Of a stretch of 64,000 bases of DNA, positions 1 to 11,200 are shown one piece after another. The notes under the pieces are model-generated. The model was not told the origin of the DNA. It searched no databases and worked only from the letters and a program-made list of their open reading frames with translations. The stretch's first letter is position 1, and every line of letters begins with the position of its first letter. The stretch is from Hemicordylus capensis. Taxonomy: Eukaryota; Chordata; Lepidosauria; Squamata; Cordylidae. Where the stretch lies: contig NC_069659.1 of assembly GCF_027244095.1 (NCBI RefSeq), positions 354,988,750 through 355,052,749 of the forward strand, in the 5' to 3' direction. A program made the position numbers and the translations under genes.

Positions 1-570
1 GGAAGTGGATAAAGTCATTCACTTCTGCACATGTGGCACCAGCAGCTTGTGGCTTATAGTCTGATGAAAGCTGAGCATGCAGGAACAAAAGAGACACACA
101 AGTCACAAGTCATAATTTAATTGAATTTGAACTACAACTGGAGAAAGAAATCCAAACAGTTTGAATCCTCCTATTCAAACTCTTCTTCCTCTGAGCCCAT
201 TATCTTTAAACTTCAATGCCATAGCTAAATATATGTGTGTTGTAGCCTGGGATGTTGACAAATATTGCTTGCCCAGCTGTATAGGGGTCATCACAGAAAA
301 AAGCCAGGCTCAAGCAGCTGAGAGACTTTGTGGAGGAACTCCGGGTGGTTGACTGTGCACAGAAGGAAGTGCAGCATGATAAACAGAACACAGCTGCCCT
401 TCCTTACTGGCCATAGGTTGTCCACGCCCACGTTTGGAGCTTAGTCCAAACAAACAGATTCAGGCAGAGAGAAAGAGCTGAACAGCCCATCTACAATGAG
501 CTGGGAGAACCACTCCTTGTCTTGAAAATAAAGTTACCAAGTGGGAGCTCGGAAAGCAGCAACTGACAAG
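1..570. other. upstream flank of first RTP gene, no gene seen
   Basis: No coding exon, RNA gene or recognisable repeat is seen in these bases. The stretch presumably holds the promoter and 5' UTR of the RTP gene that starts at 571. There is no clear TATA box or CpG island. GAAA runs occur but none forms a canonical ISRE with a two-base spacer. Confidence 0.4.
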
Positions 571-3508
571 ATGCCGACCTGGTGGACGGAGGAGGAACAT
601 GACAGTCCACCAGACTGGAGGAGGGAGTTTATTAGGAAGATGAAGGAGCACAAGCCACAAGACAACTGGGTCTTGACTACTGAGCTAGAAATCAGCCAGA
701 CACCAGGGGGATGGTACCAGTATGAGCAGAAGCGTCTGTTTGCCAGGTGAGTTGCTGGAGGGCACCAAGGCAGGGAAACCTCTTTAGCCACAAAGCCTGA
801 GAAGGGGGGTGTAGGCGGCAGTGCTGGAGGAGTGTCTGTCCATCCCTCTTCAGGGGCGTAGCCACCGTTGTGCCAACGAGTTCAAAGACCTTGGCCCGCC
901 AATGAAAAGGGCCACCGAAGCCCCATGGCTCGGGCTCTGGAGGAGTCCAGAGTGAACTCACCCCTCCCACGCCCAGGCTGCCGAGAGCCCAGGTGAACTC
1001 TCTGTCAGTTATTTCAGACAGCGCCGGCTGCCCGGTAGGACATTTTTCGGTAGGGAGAGATAGGGGAAAATGTCCTATCAGGCAGCCGGCACTGCCTGAA
1101 ATGATGAGCTGAGAAATAACAGGTGGAGAGTTTGCTCAGGCTCTTGGTAGTCTGAGAGGGAAGGGGGAGTTCGTTCTGGACTCCTCTGGAGCCTGAGCCA
1201 CACCCCCATGCACGTGACGTCACATGCATAGGCGTATGTGGAGGGGGCCGCTGAGTGGGGCTGGATCCAGGCCACTGTTTGGCTGGCTCTCCGGCTGCCT
1301 CTTTTACCTTTTCTGGGTTGCCATTCAGCATTGGGGGAAAGAGGGTGTGCCCAATGTGTGCTCCCATGTGCCTGCTAGGTCCTTGCTCCCCACTGCCGCC
1401 ACCCCGGTGGTGCTGGGCCACTCAAGAAAGGCAAAGGGGGAGCAGATACTAGCTGGTCCTGCCTCAGTGCTGCTCCAGCACCAAAGAAAGAGCATCCAAG
1501 ATGCCTTTGTGCTGGAGGCCTCCTCACACAGGTAAGCAGGAAGCAAGGTGGCAGAATCTGTCTTTAGCTTGCCTCCCAGTTATGCTTCAGCCATAGTTGC
1601 CTTGATAAAGCCGTGAGAAAGGAGATATGTGGGCCAGCCAATCTCTTCTGGCAACAACGAAAACAGCGGGTGGCTCCTTGGCAACCCCTGAGCCAGGTAT
1701 GAATTCTTAACACAGATACAGGAAGGAGTCTGTTGCCTTGCTCATTGGAGTGAAATGTCTTCAAGCCAGAGAAACAAAATGGGAGCTCTGGCCTGGGTTG
1801 AAAGGGAACTCTGTTCTTCACACTTCCCATCAGTCCTTGTGACCAGGGATGCCAGGGGTTGAACCTGTGCTATTCTGCATGTAGAGCAGGTGAGCTGCTA
1901 CTCAGGACATGGCTCTGCCCCTGCCTACACCTGAAGGCATTCCATTATGAGCCCCTGGTGGCACAGTGGTAAAACTGCCGCCCTGTAACCAGAAGGTTGC
2001 AAGTTCGATCCTGACCAGGGGCTCAAGGTTGACTCAGCCTTCCATCCTGCCGAGGTCAGTAAAATGAGTACCCAGAATGTTGGGGGGCAATATGCTAAAT
2101 CATTGTAAACCGCTTAGAGAGCTTCCAGCTATAGAGCGGTATATAAATGTAAGTGCTATTGCTAAGTGCTATTGCTATTATGGTTTGGAACAGCATTGTG
2201 TTCCCACCATAGCCAGCATGGTTTGGGGTTGCAGAAAGATCTGAGGCCAACGGCATGGCAAATAAATGGGGATGCAGCTGAACTTGGTGCCTCATTCCTG
2301 GCTCCTTTCCCCGACTACCTAGTTGTTGGAAGTTCTCTGTGGTGAGAGAATCCCTTTCTCATTATAGCAGAGTGCACAGAAGCACAACACAGCGGAATTT
2401 ACTTAGGCATGTGTGTATGCTGAGAGTAAAGTAACTTGGAGCCGATTCATAGTTTCAAATCAATATATAAGGCATTTATTAAGGAACTCTATTCTAGATA
2501 GGAAAGTGAGGAGTTAGGATCTCTAATCTATCTAGCTGGATGCAGATGGATTCTGCATCTTCTCTGCACACATGGTGCAGGGAGAGGAGCTTGCCATGTT
2601 GCAAGGTAGAAGGACAGGTAGGGAAGAGAGAGAGGAAGGACGTTAATCCCTAAGAGTACCAATCTACATTTCAAAGGGATAGTGTCAGAGCAATAGAGAA
2701 GGGATGACCAATGTCTTGACCCTCTAGCCCTCTGACTTACTAGTCTGTCCTCCACTGTCTGAGACAAGAGACAGCACAAAGTCCTTTAACTTCCAACACT
2801 AGTAAGGCTATGCCAACTTCAGTTCCATATTCAGGCTGCTCACTCAGCTTTGTGCCTGCTTCAGCCTCGTTACTACGGGGATGTTTGAGTTCTCAGGGCT
2901 GCTCATATAAGTAAACTGTCTCTGTCTCGTCTCCCCTCAGCTTCAAGTGTTCAAATTGCTCTCGTGACTGGAAATCAGCTCAGGTGGCCGTTGTCTTCCG
3001 CATGCGCCTGGAAAGGAACAGGAGACAATGGGACCAGGGAGAGGGCCAGGTGAAGATGAAAGCGTTGAGACAGAAGTGTAACAAGTGCCAAGGTCGGTAC
3101 CAAGAGCCCATCTTCAGCGAGAAGATGGTTCAACTTGCCCTCCACAATTTGGTGGTGAAGATCCTTGAGAAATGCTATAGAGAATCCAACCGAAAAATGG
3201 TCTTGCAGGAACCTGAGCCTGAGGAAGATGTGGAGGGCCCACATGATAAAGCCAACTGCGAGGCTTGTGAGCTGGGGCTCTGCTCCGTGAGATCCACTTC
3301 CTGGGGTCAGACTGTTCGGCCGGAGTGTAGCTTTATAAGACCCGCCTCCCTGGGTCAATCTGGTCTGTGGGAACAAAGTTTTCAAAGACCTTCTTCCCTG
3401 CCTCAGTCAGAGAGGGGGGAAAGCATGGAGAGTTGTTGCAAAATGTTGCTGTTCCTTTTTATTGTGGCAGTGGTTTTATTCCTTTTTGCCTCCTTCAATA
3501 GGAATTAG
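571..3508 (+). CDS. RTP4-like: receptor-transporting protein, RTP4-like (copy A)
   Basis: Two coding exons, 571-746 and 2941-3508, joined with GT/AG in phase 2, give 247 codons; human RTP4 has 246. RTP proteins are membrane-anchored zinc-binding chaperones that help odorant, taste and opioid receptors reach the cell surface; mammalian RTP4 is also interferon-induced. Exon 1 gives the family N-terminus (DNWVLTTELE, then GWYQYEQKRLFA). Exon 2 gives the 3CxxC zinc-finger domain with FKCSNC, QKCNKC and ANCEAC pairs. A variable Ser-rich tail follows, then a hydrophobic anchor of about 18 residues (FLFIVAVVLFLF) ending SFNRN. The start is the ATG at 571; the GTG at 541 is upstream and in frame but is not a likely start. 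It is the first of two tandem RTP genes. The family call is firm. The paralogue name rests on length, the ANCEAC segment and the nearby MASP1. Confidence 0.9.
927..1203. repeat. long foldback element with a 36-bp inner hairpin
   Basis: The inner arms at 1011-1046 and 1067-1102 pair over 36 bases with about four mismatches around a 20-base loop. Outer arms (gaggagtccaga near 935, and its complement near 1172-1185) extend the pairing to well over 100 bases per side at lower identity. This is probably a non-autonomous foldback DNA transposon. Confidence 0.6.
1211..1222. promoter_or_regulatory. overlapping E-box and palindromic CRE motif
   Basis: CACGTG at 1211-1216 overlaps a full palindromic TGACGTCA at 1215-1222, just outside the foldback element in the RTP-A intron. 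It is a match to CREB/ATF and bHLH consensus sites only; whether it is used is unknown. Confidence 0.25.
1950..2177 (+). mobile_element. tRNA-derived SINE, 'gagcccctggtgg' family
   Basis: The tRNA-like head has an A-box-like gtggcacagtgg and a B-box-like gttgcaagttcgatcc. A body follows, ending in a gcggtatataaatgtaagtg tail and a short (ctattg)n run. A second copy of the family lies at 24925. A possible target duplication (attatg) flanks it. Confidence 0.75.
2324..2798 (-). mobile_element. solo LTR of an LTR retrotransposon/retrovirus-like element (copy 1)
   Basis: A 475-bp element begins TGTTGGAA and ends TTCCAACA on the plus strand. It is flanked by a perfect 5-bp target duplication CTAGT (2319-2323 and 2799-2803). 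It is in minus orientation relative to the copy at 48446. No internal coding region is present, so it is a fossil solo LTR left by recombination. It lies in the RTP-A intron. Confidence 0.85.
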
Positions 3509-3562
3509 AGGGAAATGCTCGCACCCAAAAATGTTTTTCCTTTTTTCACTTCATTGTTACCC

Positions 3563-3601
3563 AATAAAATGTCTTTAGGCCCAACTTTTGCTCTTAATAA
3601 A
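3563..3601 (+). terminator. two poly(A) signals of RTP copy A
   Basis: AATAAA occurs at 3563-3568 and again at 3596-3601, 55 and 88 bases after the stop codon of RTP copy A. Either could direct 3' end formation. Confidence 0.7.
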
Positions 3602-4250
3602 CATAACGATGAATTGGCCCAACTCCAGGCAATGAAGGGATCCTTGTAGCGTGATGTAGGACCATCCACCTCACCACCATTCAATGCATTCAAACCACAG
3701 TGGGGTCTCCTTGGTGTGTAACATACTGCAATCCGCTTGCATGAAGCAGAGCTCAGATTGAGCAAACATTTGAATAATCTGTGCCTTCACTGCTCAAGTC
3801 TATGATCATACCAATATCATAGATCCTCAGCATCTGAAAAGTAGCCATGTAGAAGCTAGCCCCTCTACTGAGAATCAGGGGGCATCCCCCAAAGACAGGC
3901 AGAGGAACCTAGAGGGCATCACAGAGCTTCTGGTTGCCCTTCTCCATCCATGCTTATCCTTTTCTCTATCCATCCTTATCCTTTAGCAGCCCCCCCTTTT
4001 TAGGGGAGGGAATAGATGTAATCCCCAGCTAAGCAGAGATAAGAGAAGCAAAGCTAGAGAGAAAGAGGACCTACAGTTTCCACCAGCCTCCCCTGCCTAC
4101 AGGGAGACCTTTAGGGTTGCCAGAAGTTGGAGCCTGCCTGACATGTGGCTACATTTCACAGTAGAATACACAGCCCGGATCTCTTTATCTGCTTATACTA
4201 CTCTGCCTGTCACAAGGTTGGGTCAACTGCGCAGAAAAAGTGGGGCTGTT

Positions 4251-4300
4251 CACACAACCGAAAACTGGGTAGGACAAGTGTCCCAATTTTCGGTTGTGTG
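4251..4300. repeat. perfect 14-bp hairpin
   Basis: The 14 bases at 4251-4264 (cacacaaccgaaaa) are exactly complementary to 4287-4300 across a 22-base loop. It is probably the end or core of a short foldback element. Confidence 0.6.
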
Positions 4301-4440
4301 GAAGCAAACAACTAGGCAGGACGGGGGAGATGTGACTGTGTGGGAGACAGGAGCTGGGGAGGGCAGCTGTTCCTCCTACCTTGGTCAAATGCTGGGAATA
4401 AAGGCTGGGTAATACGGCACTGCCCTACCCAGCTCCTGTC

Positions 4441-4576
4441 CAGTGTGCCTTGTAACAGGGATTCCCAGACGTTGTTGACTACAACTCCCAGAATCCTCAT
4501 GCAAAAGCCATTGCAGTTGAGGAGCCTGGAAGTTGTAGTCAACAGCAGCTAGTAATCCCTGTTAGAGGGAACACTG
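4441..4576. mobile_element. hAT-type foldback MITE with ACTACAACTCCCAGAAT arms
   Basis: The termini are CAGTGTGCCTTGTAACA and, reversed, CAGTGTTCCCTCTAACA. Near-identical 8-bp flanks (ctcctgtc and ttcctgtc) fit a hAT target duplication. Each arm carries gactacaactcccagaatc or its reverse complement. The same family recurs near 14490, 37935 and 62605. Confidence 0.7.
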
Positions 4577-4601
4577 TTCCTGTCTCCCACAAAAGATGGG
4601 A

Positions 4602-4680
4602 GTTGGACTACAGATGTTGTTAGAGTTGGACTACAGATGTTGTTAGAGTTGGACTACAGATGTTGGACTACAGATGTTGT
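4602..4680 (+). repeat. minisatellite, 23-bp unit
   Basis: The unit gttggactacagatgttgtt plus aga repeats two full times, followed by two shorter units. It is a local tandem expansion of the arm of the foldback family that follows it (to about 4770). Confidence 0.75.
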
Positions 4681-5483
4681 CAGTTCCCATCAAACCCAGC
4701 CACAATGGCTGAACTGGAGCACAGATGTTGTGGGAGTTGTAATCCCACCACATCTGGGACCCACAGCTGAAAAGTCCTGACCTATGACTTTTGGAAAGAC
4801 TGCAGGTCTTTCATGGCATGCAGTGGGGAACGCTCATTCCCTTCCTGCCCACAGTCAGCCATTCACACAAGGCTTAATGTTTGAATGGCGTCTTCGCATC
4901 TACAGTCTGGCATGTGTACGATCCATGTGTTGGATTTCTGTTTAAAAACTCTGGCCAGAGATTCACTGGCTCATCTTGGGCTCGTCCCTAAATTGCCGCG
5001 CTTCACCTTTCCTCAGCACTAAAATGGGACCAATATCTTGGACGTGGCATAACTTGTATTTGCAGCTAAACCTAGCTAAGTGTAACTGAAACAATGCCTT
5101 GCCTTTCTTCTGCTGTCTTCCCTGTGTGGAATTTTAGATTGTAAACCTCTCGGGGCAAGGACCTGTCCTCATGCAGGCATTATAAAGCATTGAATATAAA
5201 GAACAGAAACATATATACAACATATTGTAAACTGCCTTGAGATTATTGAAATGAAAAATTAACAATTAAAAAATAAGGCATTGAAAGCATTATAGAAATA
5301 AAGAATAATGCATGCAATATTGTGTCATCTGTGTGTACGATATATATTTGATGCTGTGTGGTGTGCTGCTTGCCTCAGTGCTTCGGTCACCTGATATCCA
5401 CTGCTTGCCCTTCTCAATCCTGTTTTGTACTTGTGACAATCTGAACTGGATTGTGTTGCCCACACCACCACTGTGCAGCTGGT

Positions 5484-5822
5484 CATAAGAAAACTGGAAG
5501 CTGCCATATACTTATACTGAGTCAGACCATCGGTCCCTCTAGCTCAGTATTGTCTACACAGACTGGCAGCGGCTTCTCCCAGGTTGCAGGCAGGAGTCTT
5601 TCTCTCTCAGCCCTCTCTTGGAGATGCTGCCAGGGAGGAGGGAACTTGGGACCTTCTGCCTGCAAGCCTGCAGTTGCTCTTCCACTGAGCAATGGCCCCA
5701 TCTTCCCAGTTCACTGCTTACACATGAAGTGAGTCTCCCAGCCAAATACAAACCAAGGCAAACCCTGCTTAGCCAAGGGGACGGACAGTTCATGCTCGCT
5801 ACCTCAAGACCAGCTGTCCTCC
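5484..5822 (-). mobile_element. tRNA-headed SINE, 'gaagctgcc...tgagtcagac' family
   Basis: On the minus strand the family has a tRNA-like head (ccatagctcagtgg type) and ends in caggcagcttcctatgttc-like sequence. This copy is long, including the extension with accagggtggaccctgctta-like sequence. It is one of about twelve copies in the window. Confidence 0.65.
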
Positions 5823-5869
5823 CCAAGAGAGCAGCAGCCCAAAAACCTTGCCCTTAGCTCCTGGCCTGT

Positions 5870-6112
5870 AAAGGTAAAGTGTGCTGTCGAGTCAGTGCCA
5901 TCTCCTGGAGCCCACAGAGCCCTGTGGTTGTCTTTGGTAGAAGACAGGAGGGGTTGACCATTGCCTCCTCCCACGCAGCATGAGAGGATGCCTTTCCGCA
6001 TCTTCCTGTATTGCTGCTGCCAGATAGAGGTGTTTCCCTTAGTCTGGGAAACATACCAGCGCAGCATGGATTTGAGCCTGCAGCCCATTTTCCCTGCTGT
6101 GCCATTAGTTGG
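5870..6112 (-). mobile_element. tRNA-headed SINE, 'gggcagcagcgatatagg' family
   Basis: The minus-strand copy has the shared body gatgctgaaaggcatc and the tail aagtgtgctgtcgagtc. Other copies are at 6490, 28590, 42990 and 50834. Confidence 0.65.
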
Positions 6113-6489
6113 ACAGGCTGAAAGTTTAGTGTGGGCCCCAATGAAAAGGGGGAAAGGGTCCCTCTTTTATGGGCTGTGCCAGGCTGCTTATATAGCCTTT
6201 TAAATACAATTTGCGCTAGTTATACTGAAGCAGTGCAAGAGCTGACATAAATTGCAATTCTCTCAGTCAATAGTTTTAGAAAGTCAGTAAAAGTTCTCTT
6301 ACTGGAGAGAACTGAGAGGGCTTCAGGAAGACATCACAGTCTGCCTTAGGCAATATTCAGTGGAAGAGATGTGTCACGCCTAGTTTAGCTTCAACTTGGG
6401 TGGGGGGTGGGGGGTGGGGACTGGAGGGGGCCAGCCCAGAGATTGATTGGGATCAGGGCTACAGAGTTATTTAGAGCGGGCCTTGTCTG

Positions 6490-6752
6490 GCAAGGAGCCA
6501 CCCAATGGTGCAGCAGGGAAGTAACCTGCCTAGAGAGCAGGAGGCTGTTGGTTCGAATCACCACTGGTTTGTTTCCCAGAATATGGGAAACACCTCTATC
6601 GGGCAGCAGCGATATAGGAAGATGCTGAAAGGCATCATCTCTTACTGCGCAGGAGGAGGCAATGGTAAAACCCCTCCTGTCTTCTACCAAGAAAACCACA
6701 GGGCTCTGTGGTGACCAGGAGTCGACACCAACTCGACGGCACAACCGTTCCT
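6490..6752 (+). mobile_element. tRNA-headed SINE, 'gggcagcagcgatatagg' family
   Basis: This is a plus-strand copy. The B-box-like ttggttcgaatcacc lies near 6549, the body gggcagcagcgatataggaa near 6600, and the tail ggagtcgacaccaactcgac near 6718. Confidence 0.7.
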
Positions 6753-7269
6753 TTCCTTGTCCCGCAAGGACACAGCCTGGCTATAGGCCTCTTAGCCCTA
6801 CCAGTCACACAGGAGTGTCCCTGTTTTCATGAGTGAAATGTCCAATGGAATGCAATCTATCCCCTTATTTGCCACCATTCATGAGAGATGCAGGACATTT
6901 TTTTCTGCCTGGGAGTGAGATATGCACAGGGGTAGCTCAGCCCCTGCCTTGGCCTTCTGCATCATGGAACTTCTTGGAAATATGCAGAAAGAGTGTTGTA
7001 ATATTTGGGGGCCCACAGTTTAGACAAGAGGAATGCATTCAGTATTATTTATTTATTTATTTAACATATTTGTATACCACCCAAAACACAAGGCTCTGTA
7101 CAACTGGGATCTTCAGAGTGATTCGACAATTTATACAGTAAGTGTAAGCCTTCCCCTGCTCTGGGGGAAGTTCTTCTGTGATCTTATGGATGCCCACAAA
7201 TTATTTAAACATTGTTGACTAATGTTCCCTTATCAAATAATGTCTTTACAGTATAAACTCTTGTCACTA

Positions 7270-7750
7270 GGAACATAGGAAGCAGCCTTCTATGAAGTCA
7301 GACTCTTCGTCTAGCTCAGTATTGTCCACACAGACTGGCAGCGGCTTCTCCAGGGTTGCAGACAGGAATCTCTCTCAGCCCTATCTTGGAGATGCTGCCA
7401 GGGAGGGAACTTGGAACCTTCTGTAGGCAGGTGCTCTTCCCAGAGCGTCCACATTCCCAATACCTTACAGTATGCACATATCTGGAACATAGGAAGCTGC
7501 CATATACTGAATCAGACCGTTGGTCTATCTAGCTCAGTATTGTCTTCACAGACTGGCAGCAGCTTCTCCAAGGTTGCAGGCAGGAATCTCTCTCAACCCT
7601 ATCTTGGAGATGCTGCCAGGGAAGGAACTTCCCAGAGCGGCTCCATCCCCTAAGGGGAATATCTTACAGTTCTCACACATTAAGTCGCCCATACATATGC
7701 AACCAGGGTGGACCCTGCTTATCTAAGGGGACAAGTCATGCTTGCTACTT
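7270..7750 (-). mobile_element. two adjacent SINE copies, 'gaagctgcc...tgagtcagac' family
   Basis: One copy spans 7270-7445 and a second, longer copy 7496-7750. Both are in minus orientation and separated by about 50 bases. Their shared body is ctggcagcrgcttctcc. Confidence 0.65.
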
Positions 7751-8082
7751 AGGGTTGCCAACTGTCCCTCATTACGCAGGATGTCCCTCATTTCAGGGAT
7801 GAAATGTTGGTCCCTATAGGGACAGTATTTGTCCCTCATTTATTCAATAGCTTATAATTCAGTTACATATACATCAATGATACTCAGGCTCTTGATTACC
7901 ACTGCATACACCTCCCAGCCCCCACAGCCAGCCCCCATAAACTTGTGTCCCTCATTCTGGTTATGAAATGTGTGCAACCCTATTGCTACCACAAGAAAGA
8001 GCCTTGGCTGCTTATCAAAGGTTGCTTCCTGGTTCTGTTGCTGTTTGCTTCTTTGGAAACCCTTCTTGGAGAGCTCTCCGTC

Positions 8083-8127
8083 CAGTTTCGTTTCTCAGAG
8101 CTCTCCCTCCATTCAGTTTCGGTTTGG
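8083..8127 (-). promoter_or_regulatory. two near-ISRE motifs upstream of RTP copy B
   Basis: AGTTTCGTTTCTC at 8084-8096 is a reversed ISRE with a one-base instead of two-base spacer. AGTTTCGGTTTG at 8115-8126 has the right spacing but one mismatch at the end. They lie about 160-205 bases before the ATG. RTP4 is interferon-induced in mammals, so this is a plausible but unproved response region. Confidence 0.35.
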
Positions 8128-8288
8128 GGCTTGGGGCTTGTGTGAGGAGAGGGACCAAAAGAGAGACTTCGGCTTTCCTAATGAAGTTGTGTTGGTTGGC
8201 AGGAGGGGCTGCATCCCTTGTTTCTTTTCTTCAAATTGCTTCTATTATTATTTGATTATTATTAAGCAAAACTCGTCCCAAAAGGAAC

Positions 8289-11200
8289 ATGAATAGGCTG
8301 AACATGGATTTTTGGAGAGAGGTCTTTGAAGAGCTGGTCAGAGAGGTAAACCCAAACGATGCCTGGAGACTAACCATGGACCGGCAGCTTGACTTCCATC
8401 ATGTGGAGCCTGGGTGGGAGCAATCGCTACTGGAGCATGCCCATGCCAGGTAATACACTGGCTCTTGCTTTCACAAACGACAATAGCAGGCGATGAGGCC
8501 ATAGCTCAGTGGCAGAATCTCTGCTCTGCACACAGAAAGTCTCAGGTTCACTCCCTGCCTGGTAGCATCTCCAGGTAGGGCTGAGTGAAGAGAGAGTGCA
8601 TGGTCAGAAGGAATGCTTGCAAATTGAAAGCCCTGCCTTTTATGTGTGTTTGTGTTTGTGTGTAGAGCGAGAGGGGTTTTTTGTTGTTGTTTTTTTAAGG
8701 GCACACAGTGCCTGTAAGCTTCAACAGATTGCTTTGGTCTTCTGCTGGGAAGCAGATTTAAATACATCAATGTCACGACAAGAGAGCTTTCTAGCATATA
8801 CAGAGTGCTACTGAAGTGTACAATCTTTTCTTTTAAAATATATTTTTTAAAGTAGTAAAATAACAAAACTCCTGAATGCACATTTTCTAATGCTGGATTT
8901 GGCCAACAATTGGCCAAAATTATCTAGACCCATTTCAAACTGGTTTTTGGGCGGGCTACGGGGTGGAGACTGCCTTGGTTGGCCTGATGGATGATCTCCA
9001 ATTGACAATTGACAGAGGAAGAGTGACTCTGTTGGTCCTTTTGGATCTCTCGGCAGCTTTCGATACTATTGACCATAGTATCCTTCTGGACCGTCTGAGA
9101 GTGTTGGGGTGGGAGGCACTGTTTTACAGTGGTTCCACTCCTACCTCTCAGACAGTTTCCAGATGGTGTCGATTGGAGACTGCTGCTCTTCAAAATCTGA
9201 GCTTAAGTATGGCGTCCCTCAAGGCTCCGTACTTTCTCCAATGCTTTTTAACATCTACATGAAACCGCTAGGAGAGATCATCAGGGGATTTGGAGCTGGG
9301 TGTTACCAGTATGCTGATGACACCCAGATCTACTTCTCCATGCCAACTTCTTCAGGAGTGGGCATATCCTCCCTAAATGCCTGCCTGGAAGCAGTAATGG
9401 TCTGGATGAGGGAGAATAAACTGAAGCTGAATCCAGATAAGACGGAAGTACTTATTGTGCGGGGTCAGAACTCCAGAGACGATTTTGATCTACCTGTTCT
9501 AGATGGGGTCACACTTCCCCAAAAGGAACAGGTTCGCAGTCTGGGAGTACTTCTGGATTCACATCTCTCCCTGGTTGAGGCGGTGGCCAGGGGTGCTTTC
9601 TATCAGCTCCGGCTGATACGCCAGCTGCACCCGTTTCTCAAGATCAATGATCTCAAAACAGTGGTACATCTGTTGGTAACCTCCAGACTGGACTTTTGTA
9701 ATGCGCTCTACGTGGGGCTGCCTTTGTATGTAGTCTGGAAACTTCAGTTGGTTCAGAATGCGACAGATTGGTCTCTGGGTCATCTCGGAGAGACCATGTT
9801 ACTCCTTTACTGATGGAGTTACACTGGCTGCCAATAGGTTTCCGGACAAAATACAAAGTGCTAGTTATAACTTACAAAGCCCTAAACGGCTTAGGCCCTG
9901 GGTATCTAAGAGAGCGCCTTCTTCTGCATGATCCCCACCGCACATTAAGGTCATCTGAGGAGATCCATCTCCAGTTACCGCCAACCCATTTGGTGGCTAC
10001 ACAGAGACAGGCCTTCTCAGTCACTGCCCCGAGATTGTGGAATGTGCTCCCTGCTGATATACGATCCTCCCCATCCCTGGCAATTTTCAAAAAACATCTG
10101 AAAACCCATCTCTTCACCCAAGCTTACTCAGCATCCTAAATTTTGGGGGTTTTAAAATCTGGTTTATTTTAAAATTTAAAACCTGATTTCGGGGTTTTTA
10201 ATTACTGTAATGGTTTAATTGTTGTTTTAAAATGTTTTTAAATTGTTAGTTGTTATATTGTTTTTAATTTGTTTTAGCTCTTTACTGTTTTAGTGGTTTG
10301 TTTTAACTGTAAACCGCCCTGAGTCATTTTGGAAGGGCGGTATATAAATCAAATAAATAAATAAAAATAAATAAAATGATGACATTCATTCTAGCCTGTA
10401 CATATAACATATATATAAACTGGTAAACCATTGGTAAACAGAACTGCCCTGAGCCATTTTGAAAGGGTGATATAGAAATTGAATAAATAAAATAAATAAT
10501 AAATAAATACATGTAGAAACCTATCTCAGGCTGTGGTAAACAAACAAAAAAGGACATCACATTTGACAGGGTCCATTTGATAATGCTGCTGCTACTCTGC
10601 AAACAAATATGAGTATTCCCCTCATGGAAAGTCTGGAAAAAGTGGAGGAAAAACTTTCTGAAGTGGCACAATATACATTGGGAGAACAATCTCCCCGAGA
10701 GGGGTTGAATCTCTGACCCTGCCCGCCTTTGTTCATGCAGTCATTTCTCTTCTTCCTCCCCTCTCTCGCTATTAGATTTACATGTTCACGATGCTTCCGT
10801 AACTGGTCCTCACATCAAGTTGTTATCCTTTTTCACATGCACTGGAAGAGATATGGGAGACAAGGGCAGGTCAAGATGAGATTCTTCGGCCAACAATGTC
10901 AGCAGTGCTCTTCAAATTATGAGGAACCCCTGTTCAGTGAGAAGGATGTTGACAACGTCTTGAGTCGCTTGATCCTTGACATACGGGAGAAGTGCTACGG
11001 AGAGAACGTTGATCGTGGAGAACTCTCTGAGGTGATATGGGGACACAGCGGGCCCCATAGGCCCCACTATTGTCAAGCTTGCTATTTGGGGATACACCAC
11101 AGGGATCATGGATGGCCTGCAGGTACAGGGCATCATGGGAGACCCCAAAGTCCAGGGCATTCCTGGGCCACTACAAAGGAAAGCAACAAAGCTAGTAAGA

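Larger units (their letters stand above)
747..2940 (+). other. intron 1 of RTP copy A, repeat-filled
   Basis: This intron separates the two RTP-A exons. It holds a foldback element (about 927-1203), a tRNA-headed SINE (1950-2177) and a solo LTR (2324-2798). The remainder is unique-looking sequence with no coding signal. Confidence 0.75.
3602..8288. other. spacer between the two RTP genes, mostly repeats
   Basis: No coding exon is seen. The spacer holds foldback elements and a minisatellite (4251-4770), tRNA-headed SINEs of two families (5484-7750), an AT-rich LINE tail near 7045-7110, and the upstream region of RTP copy B. Confidence 0.7.

Noticed and set aside
541-570. N-terminal extension of RTP copy A
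   Set aside because: It would need a GTG start; the ATG at 571 gives a family-typical length.
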